A program made the position numbers and the translations under genes. 64,000 nt of DNA from positions 14,030,001-14,094,000 of the forward strand of contig JAKSXM010000137.1 of NCBI GenBank assembly GCA_022575985.1, written 5' to 3'. Under the pieces are notes generated by a model. The model did not search any database. It was not told the origin of the DNA and saw only the letters and a list, made by a program, of their open reading frames with translations. This stretch comes from Anagrus nilaparvatae (Eukaryota > Arthropoda > Insecta > Hymenoptera > Mymaridae). This document shows positions 52,179-64,000 of this stretch, one piece after another (position 1 is the stretch's first letter; each line of letters starts with the position of its first letter).

Positions 52179-52408
52179 TTACAAATAGACTGCAAATTAT
52201 TTTTGTATATATAATTATAAAATATTTTTATTGTATTTAATTCATACATAAATGGTAATTCAATAAATTATGTTGTAATAAACATTTTTTTATAAAATAT
52301 TTCTTATACTTTTTATAAAAAAGTTTATGCAATTTTATCTTACATCACAAATTCAAGTCCTTAAAATGCACTCTTAATTTATATTTATCTTGTAACAGTT
52401 TGGTAAAT

Positions 52409-53525
52409 TTACCATTTACCCCTGCCTCTAAAACCGCCTCCACCACCGCCGCCGCCACCTCTTCCTCCTCGACCAAATCCACCGCTACTACGGCCATTTC
52501 CAAAGTTACCTCCTCCTCCTCTACCTCCACCCCCTCGACCAAATCCACCACCCCTACCACCACCTCCTCTGCCTCCTCCGCCACGACCAAATCCGCCACC
52601 TCTTCCTCCTCCGCCTCTACCGCCTCCACCTCGTCCACCTCTTTTTTGGACAGAACCAGGTGGCTTTGGTAAAAACCTTTGAAGAGGTAATAATTTTGCT
52701 GGATCTATGTATAACTGAAAAAAAAAAAAAAAAAAAAAAAAAAACGATGTTTAATAAACATTTAGATAAACCGATGAAAAAATATAAAAAAATTTTTTAC
52801 AGTGGTATCTTTGACAAAGCTTGAGGCTTTTACATTTTCTGATAATTTGATTGATACATAATAATCTCTAACATTTCCAAAAATTTCATCTATTTTTCCA
52901 ATTTGTTGTTTATTTTCTGTAAAAATAGGAGCATTAAAAAAAGGAACATCTTCAATATCTACTTTAGCGACTAAATCATCTTGTACTGTCCACTCAAAAC
53001 GACCCAAAGGCGTTACTGTTTCTGGTGGTCCTTGGTCATAACTTATTTAAAAAAAACAAAAAAATTAATTAGAACAATAAAAAAACTAAATCATACATTT
53101 AACAGAATATTTATCATTTGTTTCAATAAACAATTATAAAAATATGTGATTATATTTAAATAATATAATGAATCTAAATGATCATCTTAGACAAATTTAA
53201 ATGTGCAGTCAGATATTAAGAATGTGATTATTTAATGAACATTTAAATTTGTCTAGAATAGTTGCTTTACTTTATTATACCTATTGTACTATATAATTTT
53301 ACTTAATACTGGATTTGAATCACAAAATTAAAATTTTTAAATTATTTTTAAATAATCTAATAAACAGTTATATTAAAAAATTTTATGATTCATTTAAGTA
53401 TGTAGAAAAGTATAAAAAGTTACAAACCCAAAACTTCTTCGTTCTCCACCTCGACCACCTCTAAAACCACCACCGCCTCGGTTGCCTCTAAAACCTCCAC
53501 CACCTCCACCTCTTCGGAATGACAT
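52409..53525 (-). CDS. Gar1: H/ACA snoRNP subunit Gar1
   Basis: There are three minus-strand exons: 53428-53525, 52801-53041, 52409-52714, giving 214 residues. Gar1 is one of four core proteins of H/ACA RNPs (pseudouridylation of rRNA/snRNA; telomerase in some animals) and acts in nucleolus and Cajal bodies. The core (about 34-115) reads [36 protein letters not shown] and [20 protein letters not shown], then [17 protein letters not shown]. Both ends are Gly-Arg-rich: about 30 residues at the N terminus and about 60 at the C terminus, ending GKW. The Gly codons give the only GC-rich coding patch here, which also creates misleading open frames on both strands. The last intron begins with a long A run (plus strand 52717-52744) next to the acceptor. 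Confidence 0.96.
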
Positions 53526-54464
53526 TTTATTTATGAATTATCTAAAAAAAGATTTTTTAAAATTAATTTTTGTCATTATTTTCAAATAAATTTTATTTAT
53601 CATATGTAGCTATAATCTAAGGAACAAAGTAAACAAAAAATTTACGTTATGCAAAACATAGTTAATTTATAACTTTTTATGCACAGCTTATTAATTAATT
53701 AATAAAGATATTTATTTCATTTATTGCAAATTTAATCTATAATAAATAAAAAGTGTGGTTAGATACAAATACACCACGTGTTTAACCTCTTAATACAATA
53801 ATAATAAATAAAATTTTACATTAATCAAAAAATTTTAGCACTTGTTAAAATATAAAATAAAAATTAATATATTTTAATTTTATAGTATAATTAAATAAAA
53901 TATTTACCGAAATAAACAATTAATTTTATAAAAATATATTTTTAACACATTGTAAACATAACAAAACAAGCGTGAAAAGAGTACGCGAGACCACGTGTAT
54001 ATGGAGGAGGAGGTAAAAAGCGATAATTGGGCAAATCACAGCCTATCATAAGAAACCCGCGAATGATTGTATTTATTTAAAAAAGGTGTTTTATTTTTTC
54101 ATATTTGAGAGCAGAGGCATTAAAAAAACCATAAAACAATTTTATTTTGTTTAAATTAATAAATTTTTAATATGAAGAAAAGATTATTCACTAGTATAAA
54201 AACAAGTAAATACAATTATAATTAACAATACCTTTATACCATTTTTCTTATATTTTTTTTATTATTAACATAAAAATATCACAAATACGTAATTCTAAAT
54301 TTAAAAAATATATTTATGTGTATTATACATTAATAATTGCAATATAACAGTATTTTAAAATAAACTTAATTTAATTTACACAACTAACAAACTGATAACG
54401 AAAATTTTATAAAAATATATTTCATTTTGTCCAGATTTAATTTAAAAAATTGTTTTTTTACATA
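53526..54464. other. Gar1 upstream region and CREG 3' UTR
   Basis: A GC-enriched stretch at about 53965-54065 (GAGTACGCGAGACCACGTG, GGAGGAGGAGG) is the likely Gar1 promoter. From there to 54464 the sequence is AT-rich 3' UTR of CREG. Confidence 0.4.
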
Positions 54465-55658
54465 TTACACATTTACAACTGATAGAGATTCTGATTGATC
54501 TGTGATTTCTGATTTTACAGTTTTATTATTAATAGATAACTGTTGATTTTGAAAATCTAGAAGATCTTGTGAAGGTGGGTTTAGATAATCCTTGATAGTT
54601 ACATATTTTGGTCCTCCAAAAGTATCAAGAACAGCAATTGATTGGATTTTTAATTTTGCAAAAAAGAAATGATGATCTGAAAATTGAAAATTAATTATTA
54701 TTATAAAATGTTGATTAATAATCCTTAAATTTTTTTTGGTTTAAGAATTTTTACCTTTTGGCATATGAGCTAACCATGGATGACGACCAAAAACAGCACT
54801 TTTTGCAATTTCTATCTCAGATGAATTAGATACTTTAATCTAAGAAAAAATCATACAATTAAAATTCATAAATATATTTTTTAGATAAATAAATTTAAAA
54901 TTTTTACCGGTTTAATTTTTCCAGTTAATACAACTCTAGCGCATCTTGGATCAACAGGATCATAATCTTTTTTTGTACAATAATTTCCTTGCGCTAATGA
55001 CATCATCAAAGTTGCTTTATTGTCTTTCTACAAAAGAAAATAAGAAAGTAAGTTTTATCTTATCATTTTATTTACTTATAAAAATAAATACTTACACTAA
55101 GATCTTGAGCTGTAAAATCTAAAGGTGTTAAGTACATGTAAGGAATACCAGAACCATTACCAAGCATACCATCACTAAATGAAACTAAATTAACGAATGG
55201 ATATTTTGCTATTTCTTTTCTTGAACTTAATGTTCCAACCGATGTCCAACCTTTAAGTAAAATAGACCATTTTCTGCATTAAAATTTTTATTGTTATATG
55301 ATAAGGAAAAATTACCTGCTTGATTAACAATATAACGAGCCATTAAAGCTGCTTTGTCAATTGGTGGAGGATCAACTTCTTCATTATTAGTTAAATTTTC
55401 ATTAAAGTTTTTTTTTTGTAAATATTTACTATTATTACTACAAGTTTTTTCATAACTTTTGTATGTTTTACCGACTGAGTTACGTTCTTTTAATTTTTTA
55501 AATTCTTGAAACTCTTGCCATTCACTAAGTTCAATTGAATTTATTTGAATTTCTTTATTGTCACGTTTTTTCTTATTATTGTAATCTGATCCTGATGACA
55601 CTGCAGTTACAAAAATTGCTGCAGCAAATGTAGTAGCAAAAAAATTTTTTGACAACAT
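54465..55658 (-). CDS. Creg: CREG-family secreted glycoprotein
   Basis: There are five minus-strand exons: 55316-55658, 55096-55250, 54908-55027, 54755-54839, 54465-54676, giving 304 residues. CREG proteins are secreted or lysosomal glycoproteins with an FMN-binding split-barrel-like fold that have lost flavin activity. The opening MLSKNFFATTFAAAIFVTAVSS is a signal peptide. The family domain begins at PPPIDKAALMARYIVNQAGW and includes GWTSVGTLSS, KYPFVNLVSFSDG, GSGIPYMYLTPLD, ATLMMSLAQGNYC, CARVVLTGKIK, AVFGRHPWLAHMPKDHHFF and IAVLDTFGGPKYV. Between signal and domain lie about 70 charged Lys/Glu/Asn-rich residues not typical of the family (about 220 residues in mammals). An acceptor-like CAACAG just upstream (55674-55679) implies a 5' UTR intron; the ATG at 55658 is the first in frame. 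Confidence 0.92.
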
Positions 55659-56499
55659 TTTTCTTATTTTCACCTGTTGAATAAAAAGTATATTATTAAT
55701 TAATTTATTTATTAATTGAGCTTACTCACGTATTATTAAGCAATTAATGATAATATTATATTTACTTTGTTGATTATAAATTAATTAAAGATATTGTTCG
55801 ATATGATATATTTTATAGGAAAAAATGTTATTTATAAATGACAACTAAATAAAGACGATGACAATCAAGAAATATATTTAGCAGCCGAATCTGTATATGT
55901 ACGATTTATTTTAAGGCGGGTTTATAAACGAAAATAATTTGAATTATTATAATCACGAAGGTAGATAACAATTAAAGAAAACAAGTTTTATTATTATTAT
56001 GAAATTTCTAAGAAATTATAAGACATTTCACTCATAAATGTTGTGTTAACGAATTATGATAATATTTTGATGAAATTTTTGCAATATATTATCATGTCTG
56101 CATGTATAATATTATTTATTTTGTATGGCTCCGGAAATGATATAAATATACGCAGTTTTAAATAATAATAATAAATATACTTATGTAATAATATAAAATC
56201 GTACTCATTAATTATGTACTATATTAAATATAAATTATATTCGAAATAATTAAGATCAATGTTTGCAACATGATTAGTAAAATTATAATGCTCATGTGTA
56301 AAATTGGTTGCATAATTATAGGAATACTTTCTGAGAGATTTTTATTTATCATTTATTATTATAACTTAGTTTTTAAAAAATTTTTATAAAATTTATTTTT
56401 TTAGGAATGTTATAGAAGCTTACAAGAGTTTCAAAAAGTCATAAGACTTTTTAAGCAACTTTTTGAAAATTTTAGATACTTTAGATACTCCAGTCAAAT

Positions 56500-57060
56500 C
56501 ATTGAGGGGTTGGTTTTATTAACAAAAAAGATGAGAAAAGGTCTACTAAGGGGTTTTCGAGTAGCTGATTCCAAAAAACCAGGGTTTAGCTCGGGCGAAA
56601 TTTGCTTAACATTCCTAAATTAGTAAATATCATTCCCTTTTTAAGTTTGTTTTTGAAATATTCACAAATTTTTTTCAGGACTCAACCCCCCCTTCCTTTC
56701 TGGACCCTGAAATTCGAGATTACCGACCCGAAAAATATAATGGAAGAATAATTTTATTATGATTAACGAGTATATACAAAAATACCCCTTATAAGGTCTG
56801 TTTTTCCAATTTTAAGGGTGTTTGACTCGTTTTCCATGCACGGTTCTTTTAATATAAATTTGTAATTATTAGCTCTAAAAAACCTATGTAATGGGCTAAA
56901 TATCATTACAATTTGTAAATATTGCACTTAAAAAGGGACGATTTTTACTATTTTAAGGGTGTTAGACAAATTTCGCAAGGGGGAAATTTCGACTTGATGG
57001 CCTAAGAACTCTTAGTAGACCTTTTCTCATCTTGGACGCCAAAAACAACCGCAAAACTGC
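56500..57060. mobile_element. Long-armed foldback element
   Basis: The arms of about 150 bases are imperfect reverse complements: AAGATGAGAAAAGGTCTACT (56528-56547) matches AGTAGACCTTTTCTCATCTT (57014-57033). The similarity continues inward through GCGAAATTTG and CCCTTTTTAAG, and outward through the GGTTGTTTTTG-like ends. The centre of about 200 bases has two TTAAGGGTGTT direct repeats and no coding frame. Exact ends and a target duplication could not be set by eye. Confidence 0.65.
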
Positions 57061-60000
57061 AATTTGAAAAGAGTAAAACCTTTTTTTTTCTGTATTTAAA
57101 CCATATAGGCGCAGGCGGTTTTCCCAAAGGACTAAATTTTAGAGACTTCCAGAATCACTGCGAGCCTAAATTTCAAGAGGCGAAATTTTCGGAAAACCAA
57201 AATTCTCATCATTTAGAATCATCATTTTAGCTAATATTTTTATATTTTAAGCTTATAGAAAACTTTTTATCGTGGGCAATAAATAATCGTTTTTCGTATT
57301 TTTGATTAAAATTAGAGTTTTTTATTTATTTTTTGGCATGTTTTAAATATTTAACTTATGCATAATCAAATTGGCAGAATTTTTACGCTACATTTTGAAC
57401 CTAAGATAATTTTGAGGAAGCTCGGTCTATTTGAGCCTTGATTATTTTTGTACCACAAAAGCGAAAGGGCTTAATTGCATTTTTTGATATTTAGAATTCT
57501 TTGGCTCTTAAAATTTTCTCTTTAAAACCCAAAAATGTAGCTTTTTTAAAGTTTGCCAGACATTTAAAAAATTTTTTTAATTAGATTCACGGCACCCTCC
57601 CCCACCATAATTTTGAATTGATAAAAAAAATAATAATAACAAAAAAAAAGAGAAATATCCTCTTATAAAAATATTTTTTTATCCCTCGTATTTTCCCCCA
57701 CTTTAACTAATAATCACGGAAAACTGGCCCGCGAATGTGGGTCATCGGCCTAACTGTTCCATCGTACCGTTCCCTTTGCGGCCTCTTCCTCCTCCTTTTT
57801 AACCATCTCTCATAAAATATTATCTTTTAAAAACATGAAAACAATATCTTTTCGATTGAATGGTCGATGTATAAGTAGTTTGACTAGATAATCGTTTTCG
57901 TTTGGTATCACATAAGCGCTTATTATTTTTTTTTTTAAATGTATTTTATACAGAAATACCGGGACCATAAATAAATTTAACAGTAAAGAGCGAAAACTCT
58001 TCAAGAACAGACAAAATTTAAAACAATGAAATTGTAATTAAAAAATTATAAAAATTTTCTTTTATTCATTTGGTTTTATTGTGTGTTAATGACATGAGTT
58101 TTATATAAAAGAAAGAATTTGAAAAATAAAAAATTTAGTAAATTACATTTTTTTAAATACACAGATTTTAAGGTAAATTTTTGAAATATTTTAATATTAC
58201 ATTATTAGACAAAATTTGGGTAAAAAGTTGATATTATTTACATTTTTCCTTTATTTTTGGAAAAAATATAAAACTTTTGTCTCAAAAAGTCTATTTAATC
58301 ATAGAAACTAAGTAATTTTAAGAGAAAATTCAATAATTTAGAATTTCAAATTTGAAAAAATTTGATTTAATTTTGAGTTTTTATTTTATTTTTTTATGTA
58401 CATTTTCTCTTTTATGATTTGTAATTTATAAGTTCAAAATTGAGTAGGGTTTTTTCGTGAATCACGAAAATTGTTTTTCCGGGTTAAAATTATTTTATTT
58501 TTTTTAATTTAAAAATCTAACGAATATTCTGTCAGGTCAATAATTTTGAAAAATTAGAAAATGATTAAGCGAAATTATCAGAGCAACCTATTAGTGCAAT
58601 CTAAAGGGGTTGTAAATTAAATAAATTAGCTTACATATCAGTACCAATCACTAATTTTAAACTAATTGTCAAAAAACTAACTAAAAGTTTAACGCGGTTT
58701 CTGTAAAACTCAAAATTGAAAATATTTTTTAAATTTACACTGTTTACTGATTTTCTTGCCCTCGTTATTTCAAAAAATTATATTTTCCTGTGTATATGGG
58801 AAACCGATATATAAAAATTAAAAATAATAATTTATAATTTAAAGTAGGTCATTTTATGAATATAAGTAGGACCCAAATACTTTTTATATGTATATTAATA
58901 ACTTGCATGACTACATTCAAAAAAACTTAAGAGCGTTATAATTATAGGTCATAACCTTGACTTTCAAAAAATTATGAGACATATTTTAAAAATAATAATA
59001 CCTAGGGCTATTATTCATGAAAAATTTTAAGGCGGTACAGGAAAAAAATGTAAAAAATTTCACTTAGAATTATTTTAAAGAAAATTTATCTTGATCGAAA
59101 TATTTCTGAAGGATAAATTGGTAAAAATCGATATTTTTAACAAATAATTTACAAACGTAATTAATTACAAAATAAAAAAAAAATACAATCAAAATTGGTT
59201 AATCTTTGTGCAGCGGAACTGTGACCATTGAACTCTCGAATTTTCGTAATCGCTGAATCACTACATAGTTTTTGTGAAAATTGCAAACATAATGACGTTT
59301 AGTTCATCGTTTTCGCTTTTACTGAAAAACAATGATTGTCTTTTCATGGTATTTGCAACTGTACACACATAACTGCATATCTTGTCACAATTTGTATTTT
59401 GCGACTTGGTTATTAATTGGTTAGCAAATATAAGGGGCAAGATGCTTCTTTGTCTTGATCACTATAATTATAGGGACAATTATTTACTTCCAGCCGGTAA
59501 TTCACAGGGAGCTTTTTAAAATTAGGGTTATCATGACTCTACTTTATCACGATTTTGAGCATTAAAATTTCAGACATGGGAAATCGAGCGTGAAATGATT
59601 TTTCGATTTTCTATTATAGAAGACTTAAAAAGTTTTCAAAATTTGAAAAATGTAGAAAAGTCCTCATTAGCTACTTTGCAAATTTTAACAATTTTTGATT
59701 TTTAAACTTTCATCATTGGAGGGTGCTTAAGAAATTTTTTAAATCAGTGGTGATTTTGGGGGAAATTGGGTTAATTTAAGGTTTAGACAAAAATAAAACC
59801 CTATTATTCATTAGTGATAATTTACATAAAAATAAAAACAGTGAATCCAGAAAATTTTTTGAATTATTTAGCAAAGGGTCAAAAAACTTTCGCTTCTTTA
59901 AAAACTAACAGGGCGAAATGAAAATCTATCAAGTAAAGATTCCAATACATTTGAAAAATCTATATTTTAATTACACCTCTAACTAGTTTTAAAAATTTGT

Positions 60001-61011
60001 TGTTAATGTTACGTACATTGTAAGAGTAACTCCGGAAAATCTACAAAAATATTTGTAGAAAATTTATAATTTCCTGAAAAAACGTGTAATAATTTATTGT
60101 GAAATTTATATACTGTGAGAATTTTTCGTAAATTAAAACATTTCCCTGTATTTTCACGAGTTTCTTTTACCAGTCTTGCAAATATACCTCAAACAGCGAT
60201 AAACCCAATTTTAGTCTCACGAGTATAAAAATTAACTTGTCATATCAGTGTCTGTACGTAAACACCCTTATTATATACAAAAATAAAATATAAAAAACCG
60301 TTATTATACAATAAAAATAACTTTTTAATTAAAAAAAAAAATCAAGATCTTGTGATTTCTTTTACAGGTAAAACACATTATAAAAATCATCAATCTTAAT
60401 AATTTTTTTTTTTTTTGATACCCAAGTTCAATGGATAACGGAACTTTTTCTTTTTTTTTTTTATTATCATCATTTTATTTCTATAAAAATCATATAAATA
60501 ATCAACCTGTTTTTTTACCACGAAAGTGCGAGTAATGAAAATAACATGACTAAATATGGAGAAAAAAAATTTTTATAAAAATATTTGTTTATGTAAAAAG
60601 TGCAATAACGAGTTTTTTTTTATTGTTTTATGTAATACAAGTAGTTTATAATTAGTATTTTATAATAATTATAATTAACAATTAAATGTTTGAAGTTTAA
60701 ATTTTAATTAGAACTGTCTATTTTAACGGAGAATTGTTTGTAAAAGGGGTTTTTAATGCAGATTTTCACCAAATTTTTTGTCTATAGAATCTTTTGTTGT
60801 ATGATACCTGTATTCTTATTATAACGACTTCCGCAGATACAGTCTTATTTTCTTCGCATATTTTTCAAGTTTTAAGACCTATGAATCATAATTAATTATA
60901 TCAGGAATATACCCGATATTTTTAATTACTGCCAAAGTTGCATTTTCAAAATCAGAAAGTCTCAAATTTTTGTTTTCTTTTGTTCAGTGGTTCAAGTTTC
61001 TAAAAATGCTT

Positions 61012-61328
61012 GGCGTCAGCAATAGAAATCACTCCCATAAATTCAAATCATTACCAAGAGCGAAAAATATGGTTGGTGTTAATGTTTTTTGACTCACTAA
61101 ATACGAATTCGGGATCCATTTTACAAAATTCCTGGACAATTTTTTGTTATTAACTAACTACTATATACAAATTTTTGGAATAATTAGTCTGATTTGCAAA
61201 ATTAACCAGGAATTTTAAAAAATGGAGCCCAAATTCTTAATTACCAGGTCTAAAAAAACATAAATACAATACATTTTTTCCATGGGCAATGGATTCAATT
61301 TATGGGCGTGATTCCTATTGCTGGCGAC
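61012..61328. mobile_element. Inverted-repeat (MITE-like) element
   Basis: GGCGTCAGCAATAGAAATCA (left, 61012-61031) pairs with TGATTCCTATTGCTGGCGAC-type right end (61309-61328). Inner arms (TTTTTTGACTCACTAAATAC and CAGGTCTAAAAAAAC) also pair imperfectly. The end motif recalls the element at 249-463, and the inner arm recalls the one at 39590-39919. Confidence 0.65.
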
Positions 61329-62851
61329 AGGACTAACTTGTCTGCATATATAAGCTTTATTATAATAATATAACTATAGTTAATATTTTTTTTTAAATAT
61401 GAGTTTTACCCAAGTTTCATAAATTTTTGCAAAGTATAAGAATTAAGGACCCGCGGTTAATCGAAATGTTGGATACCGAAAGTTGGTTTTTTTTAGATAA
61501 GGTTGCGGGTAAAGCCTTAAAATTCCCAAAAAAGAACTGCAGGTACAGAGTTAATTGAAAAATTTTTCGGCTAACAATTCGAAAAACAAACAAAAAATCC
61601 GAATTTTTGGTTTGGGTTCCAAAAAATCGCATATCCTCAATAAAAATTGTGCATTTTTTCCAAAAATATCTAAATATCTGAATAAAATCTGCAATATTTT
61701 TTAAAATAATGAAATCAAATAAAATTTATAAAATATTTATAATTAAAAATTCAATTATTTAAATGTTATTGCATGCTTTCACAATTAACTTAATTTATTT
61801 ATTTTAATTAATCCTTATATATAAATGATTATTTAAAAAAATAAAAAACCGGAAAAATTTAATGCATAGTAAACACATTGAAAATTTTTTAAAAATTTAT
61901 CATTAATAATTTTAAAAATGCCTTAAAACTTTCTATTTTGTTTTTTTTTTTCTTCAAATAATCAATTTTATAAAATCGGTGACAAATCTAAAAATAATGA
62001 AAAGTGTTTTTTTTTTTTTATTTTTATTTATTTTACTCACTGACCCAAATTTTTAAATTCCTGATAAAATCTATTTTTTTTGAAAAATATTTTTTTACAA
62101 TAGATAATTTTTGACTAATCAGTCTTAAAAGACGTCAAATATCTAATTATTAAAAAAAGGAGTGTCGAACAAAAATGCTAATGACCCCATCATATAAGAA
62201 GTTAACGTCCGTGACCATGGCCGCATAAATATGAAAAATCTGTGCCAAATACAATTTTTTTTTTAAACAACAATTCTTATAGTATTAATTTCCTTTCGCC
62301 TCACGCATATTATACATAAATCCACTTAAAAACCAATTTTTTTTCCTGCACATATTGAAATTTTAAAAAAAATCTAAAAATTTAATTGGCTAATACTATA
62401 TTTTTATGATAAAAAATTACAAAAATAATAATAACGGTTTTACTATTTGAAAAAATCAATCAATTAAGTTATTTTAGGTCAACAAAAGATAAAATTTTTT
62501 TTCTGAAATTCTAAAATTAATTTTGATTGAAAACTCGTCATTATAATAACCAACTATCAAATAATTAAATAAATAAACCATTATTAAATGACCTACTGGC
62601 CCTTTTTTAATTCAAAAAAATAAATAAATAAAAAAATGATGTAATATTCAACAGTCATTATGATAACGGTAAATAACTTCCTATAACACATCGCAGACGT
62701 ATTAAATATTTCTTTTAAAATTTTTATTGTATATCTATAATAGATAATAATAAATAAATATTTTTTGGCCTAATTTTTAAAATATTACTCATGAACCTAA
62801 AAAAAAATTATTTTTCTATTTTCAGATTTTGTAAATAAAGATTTGATAAAA

Positions 62852-64000
62852 ATGAAATCAAAAATGTTAATATCAGTAATTGCAGTTACAACTTTATTGC
62901 AATTATGTAGTTCTGATGAATTATTAAAGAAAGAACAGTCAAATGAGAGTAGTGAAAATGATTCAAATGAAAATTTAGCTAGATTTTCATCTGATAGCGA
63001 TTTGGATCTTATTGCTGAAGAAAGTGCTGCAGTATTAAAAACAGATTTAGGAGATGCAGAGCCAAGATTTAAAATACCCTATGCTTTTGCATTTAATGGT
63101 GGTAAACCATTTTCATTGGAAAAAGATCCAATAACTGGTAAAATTGATTTTGAAAAAACTCCACCAGTGCAAGCACTTAATTTTACTGATACTTATCAAG
63201 ATGATGAGATATCACCTAAAACAGTTGGTTATTATGAACAGAAAAAAACTAGTTCTAAAGATAAAAGATTAGGCCCAAATGAAATAAATCCATATTCACC
63301 AGATTTTCATGATTTTTTGAATTTACCAGTTAGATACGAGAAAGAAAGTTATCCTTTGATATCAAGTTCTTATGCTAATACCAAAGTACAAAGTGGTTCA
63401 AGTAGTTACAACATAAATAATCATCGACCAATGTATCAAGAACCAATAACAAAACTTTCAATAGAATCTGCTAATTTTAAACACTTTTATCAAAAACCAA
63501 CTACATCAACGTCAACTACAACAACCACAACTACAACTACAACTACAACTCAGGCACCAACTACTACAACAACGACTCCAAGACCTTCAACGACTACCAG
63601 ACCAAGAACTAGAATGACTACTCCAAAAACTACTTCAACTACAATGTCTACAACTCCTGAGACAACTACAAAATTACCATCGACATCAACAACGATGAAA
63701 ATGACGACAGTGACTCCATCAAAAGCCACGGCACCCCAAATCACAACATACAGACCACCAATAAAAGAATCAAACTTTTATGACGAAGAGTATGAAAAAC
63801 TTCCCATTGAAAAATTACAAACAACGAAATTTAATCAAGATAAATACAGGTAAGTTTAAAAATCTATGATAAAAATAAAAGCAAATTTTTTAAATCTTTT
63901 ATTTTAATTTTATCAGCCCACAAATGAACAATGATAAAGAACCTAATGGACACAGTAATGGACCATTACCCTCTGAGATTACACAAACACATACTTACGA
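62852..64000 (+). CDS. Secreted Thr-rich (mucin-like) protein, 3' partial
   Basis: Exon 1 is 62852-63849 and exon 2 starts 63917 and runs off the window (phase consistent: AG + C gives Ser). At least 360 residues are seen. MKSKMLISVIAVTTLLQLCSS is a clear signal peptide. It is followed by an acidic Ser/Glu/Asn stretch, then a region with PRFKIPYAFAFNGGKPFSLE that looks folded or conserved, and YSPDFHDFLNLPVRY. From about residue 216 to 300 there is an almost pure Thr/Pro tract with codons ACA, ACT and ACG mixed, a typical O-glycosylation domain of mucins or peritrophic/cuticular matrix proteins. No chitin-binding Cys pattern is visible yet, since the gene continues. I do not recognise the family. 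An upstream non-coding exon is implied by the acceptor at 62820-62825. The ATG at 62852 is preferred over a non-ATG start upstream. Confidence 0.75.

Larger units (their letters stand above)
55659..62851. other. 7.2-kb repeat-rich intergenic region
   Basis: There is no supported gene. It contains the foldback elements at 56500-57060 and 61012-61328, a CREG promoter-proximal region (about 55680-55930) and a GC-richer patch with pyrimidine tracts (about 57660-57810). The last few hundred bases must hold the upstream intron or exon of the Thr-rich gene (acceptor TTTTCAG near 62820-62825). Confidence 0.5.

Noticed and set aside
52345..52672. Ala/Val/Glu-rich (-) and Ser/Thr-rich (+) frames
   Set aside because: They are out-of-frame and antisense readings of the GGN/CGN-rich Gar1 tail.
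57810..58004. 64-codon minus-strand frame and the 61417-61632 minus-strand frame
   Set aside because: They are isolated in repeat-rich spacer with no splice context or recognisable domain.
63550..63744. Val-rich minus-strand frame
   Set aside because: It is antisense to the Thr tract of the secreted protein.

Overview
This is nuclear DNA from a eukaryote, most likely an insect. The genes are split by many short GT-AG introns, the non-coding DNA is extremely AT-rich, and the gene set is animal, including a clip-domain serine protease (an arthropod architecture), OGA, Rheb, Hrs and CREG. Compact introns of about 60-120 bp with very AT-rich intergenic DNA fit a hymenopteran such as a small parasitoid wasp, but that is inference and other AT-rich insects are possible. 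I saw no prokaryotic operon, CRISPR array, rRNA or convincing tRNA.

Layout: 1-1.6 kb is repeat-rich and holds a long-armed foldback element with a perfect 8-bp target duplication. 2.0-3.9 kb (+) is a VHS-like coiled-coil protein; 4.7-5.6 kb (+) the exosome cap protein Csl4; 6.5-12.7 kb (+) O-GlcNAcase. 14.5-17.4 kb (-) is a leucine-rich-repeat protein, head-to-head with a MEIOC-like gene (18.0-24.4 kb, +) that has two candidate first exons. About 7.5 kb without recognisable genes follows. Rheb (32.0-32.8 kb, -) and the ESCRT-0 subunit Hrs (33.5-37.8 kb, -) come next, then a repeat-bearing gap, a clip-domain serine protease (40.2-43.8 kb, +), a mitochondrial carrier of the SLC25A44 type (45.4-46.5 kb, +), proteasome ATPase Rpt3 (47.7-49.8 kb, -), Larp7 (50.1-52.2 kb, +), Gar1 (52.4-53.5 kb, -) and CREG (54.5-55.7 kb, -). 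A repeat-rich 7-kb gap leads to a secreted Thr-rich protein that runs off the right edge.

The genes are mostly unrelated housekeeping functions. Csl4, Larp7 and Gar1 all handle RNA; Rheb, Hrs and the VHS-like protein concern endolysosomal or nutrient signalling; Rpt3 belongs to proteolysis. No operon-like cooperation is implied. Exon borders were derived by hand from frame continuity, family similarity and splice consensus; for the complete coding models the exon lengths sum to a multiple of three.

The least explained material is a set of foldback (MITE-like) elements, some sharing arm sequence; a long open intron and a GC-AG intron in the LRR gene; two in-phase first exons of the MEIOC-like gene; a 21-bp coding repeat in Hrs; and a predicted histidine activation site in the clip protease.
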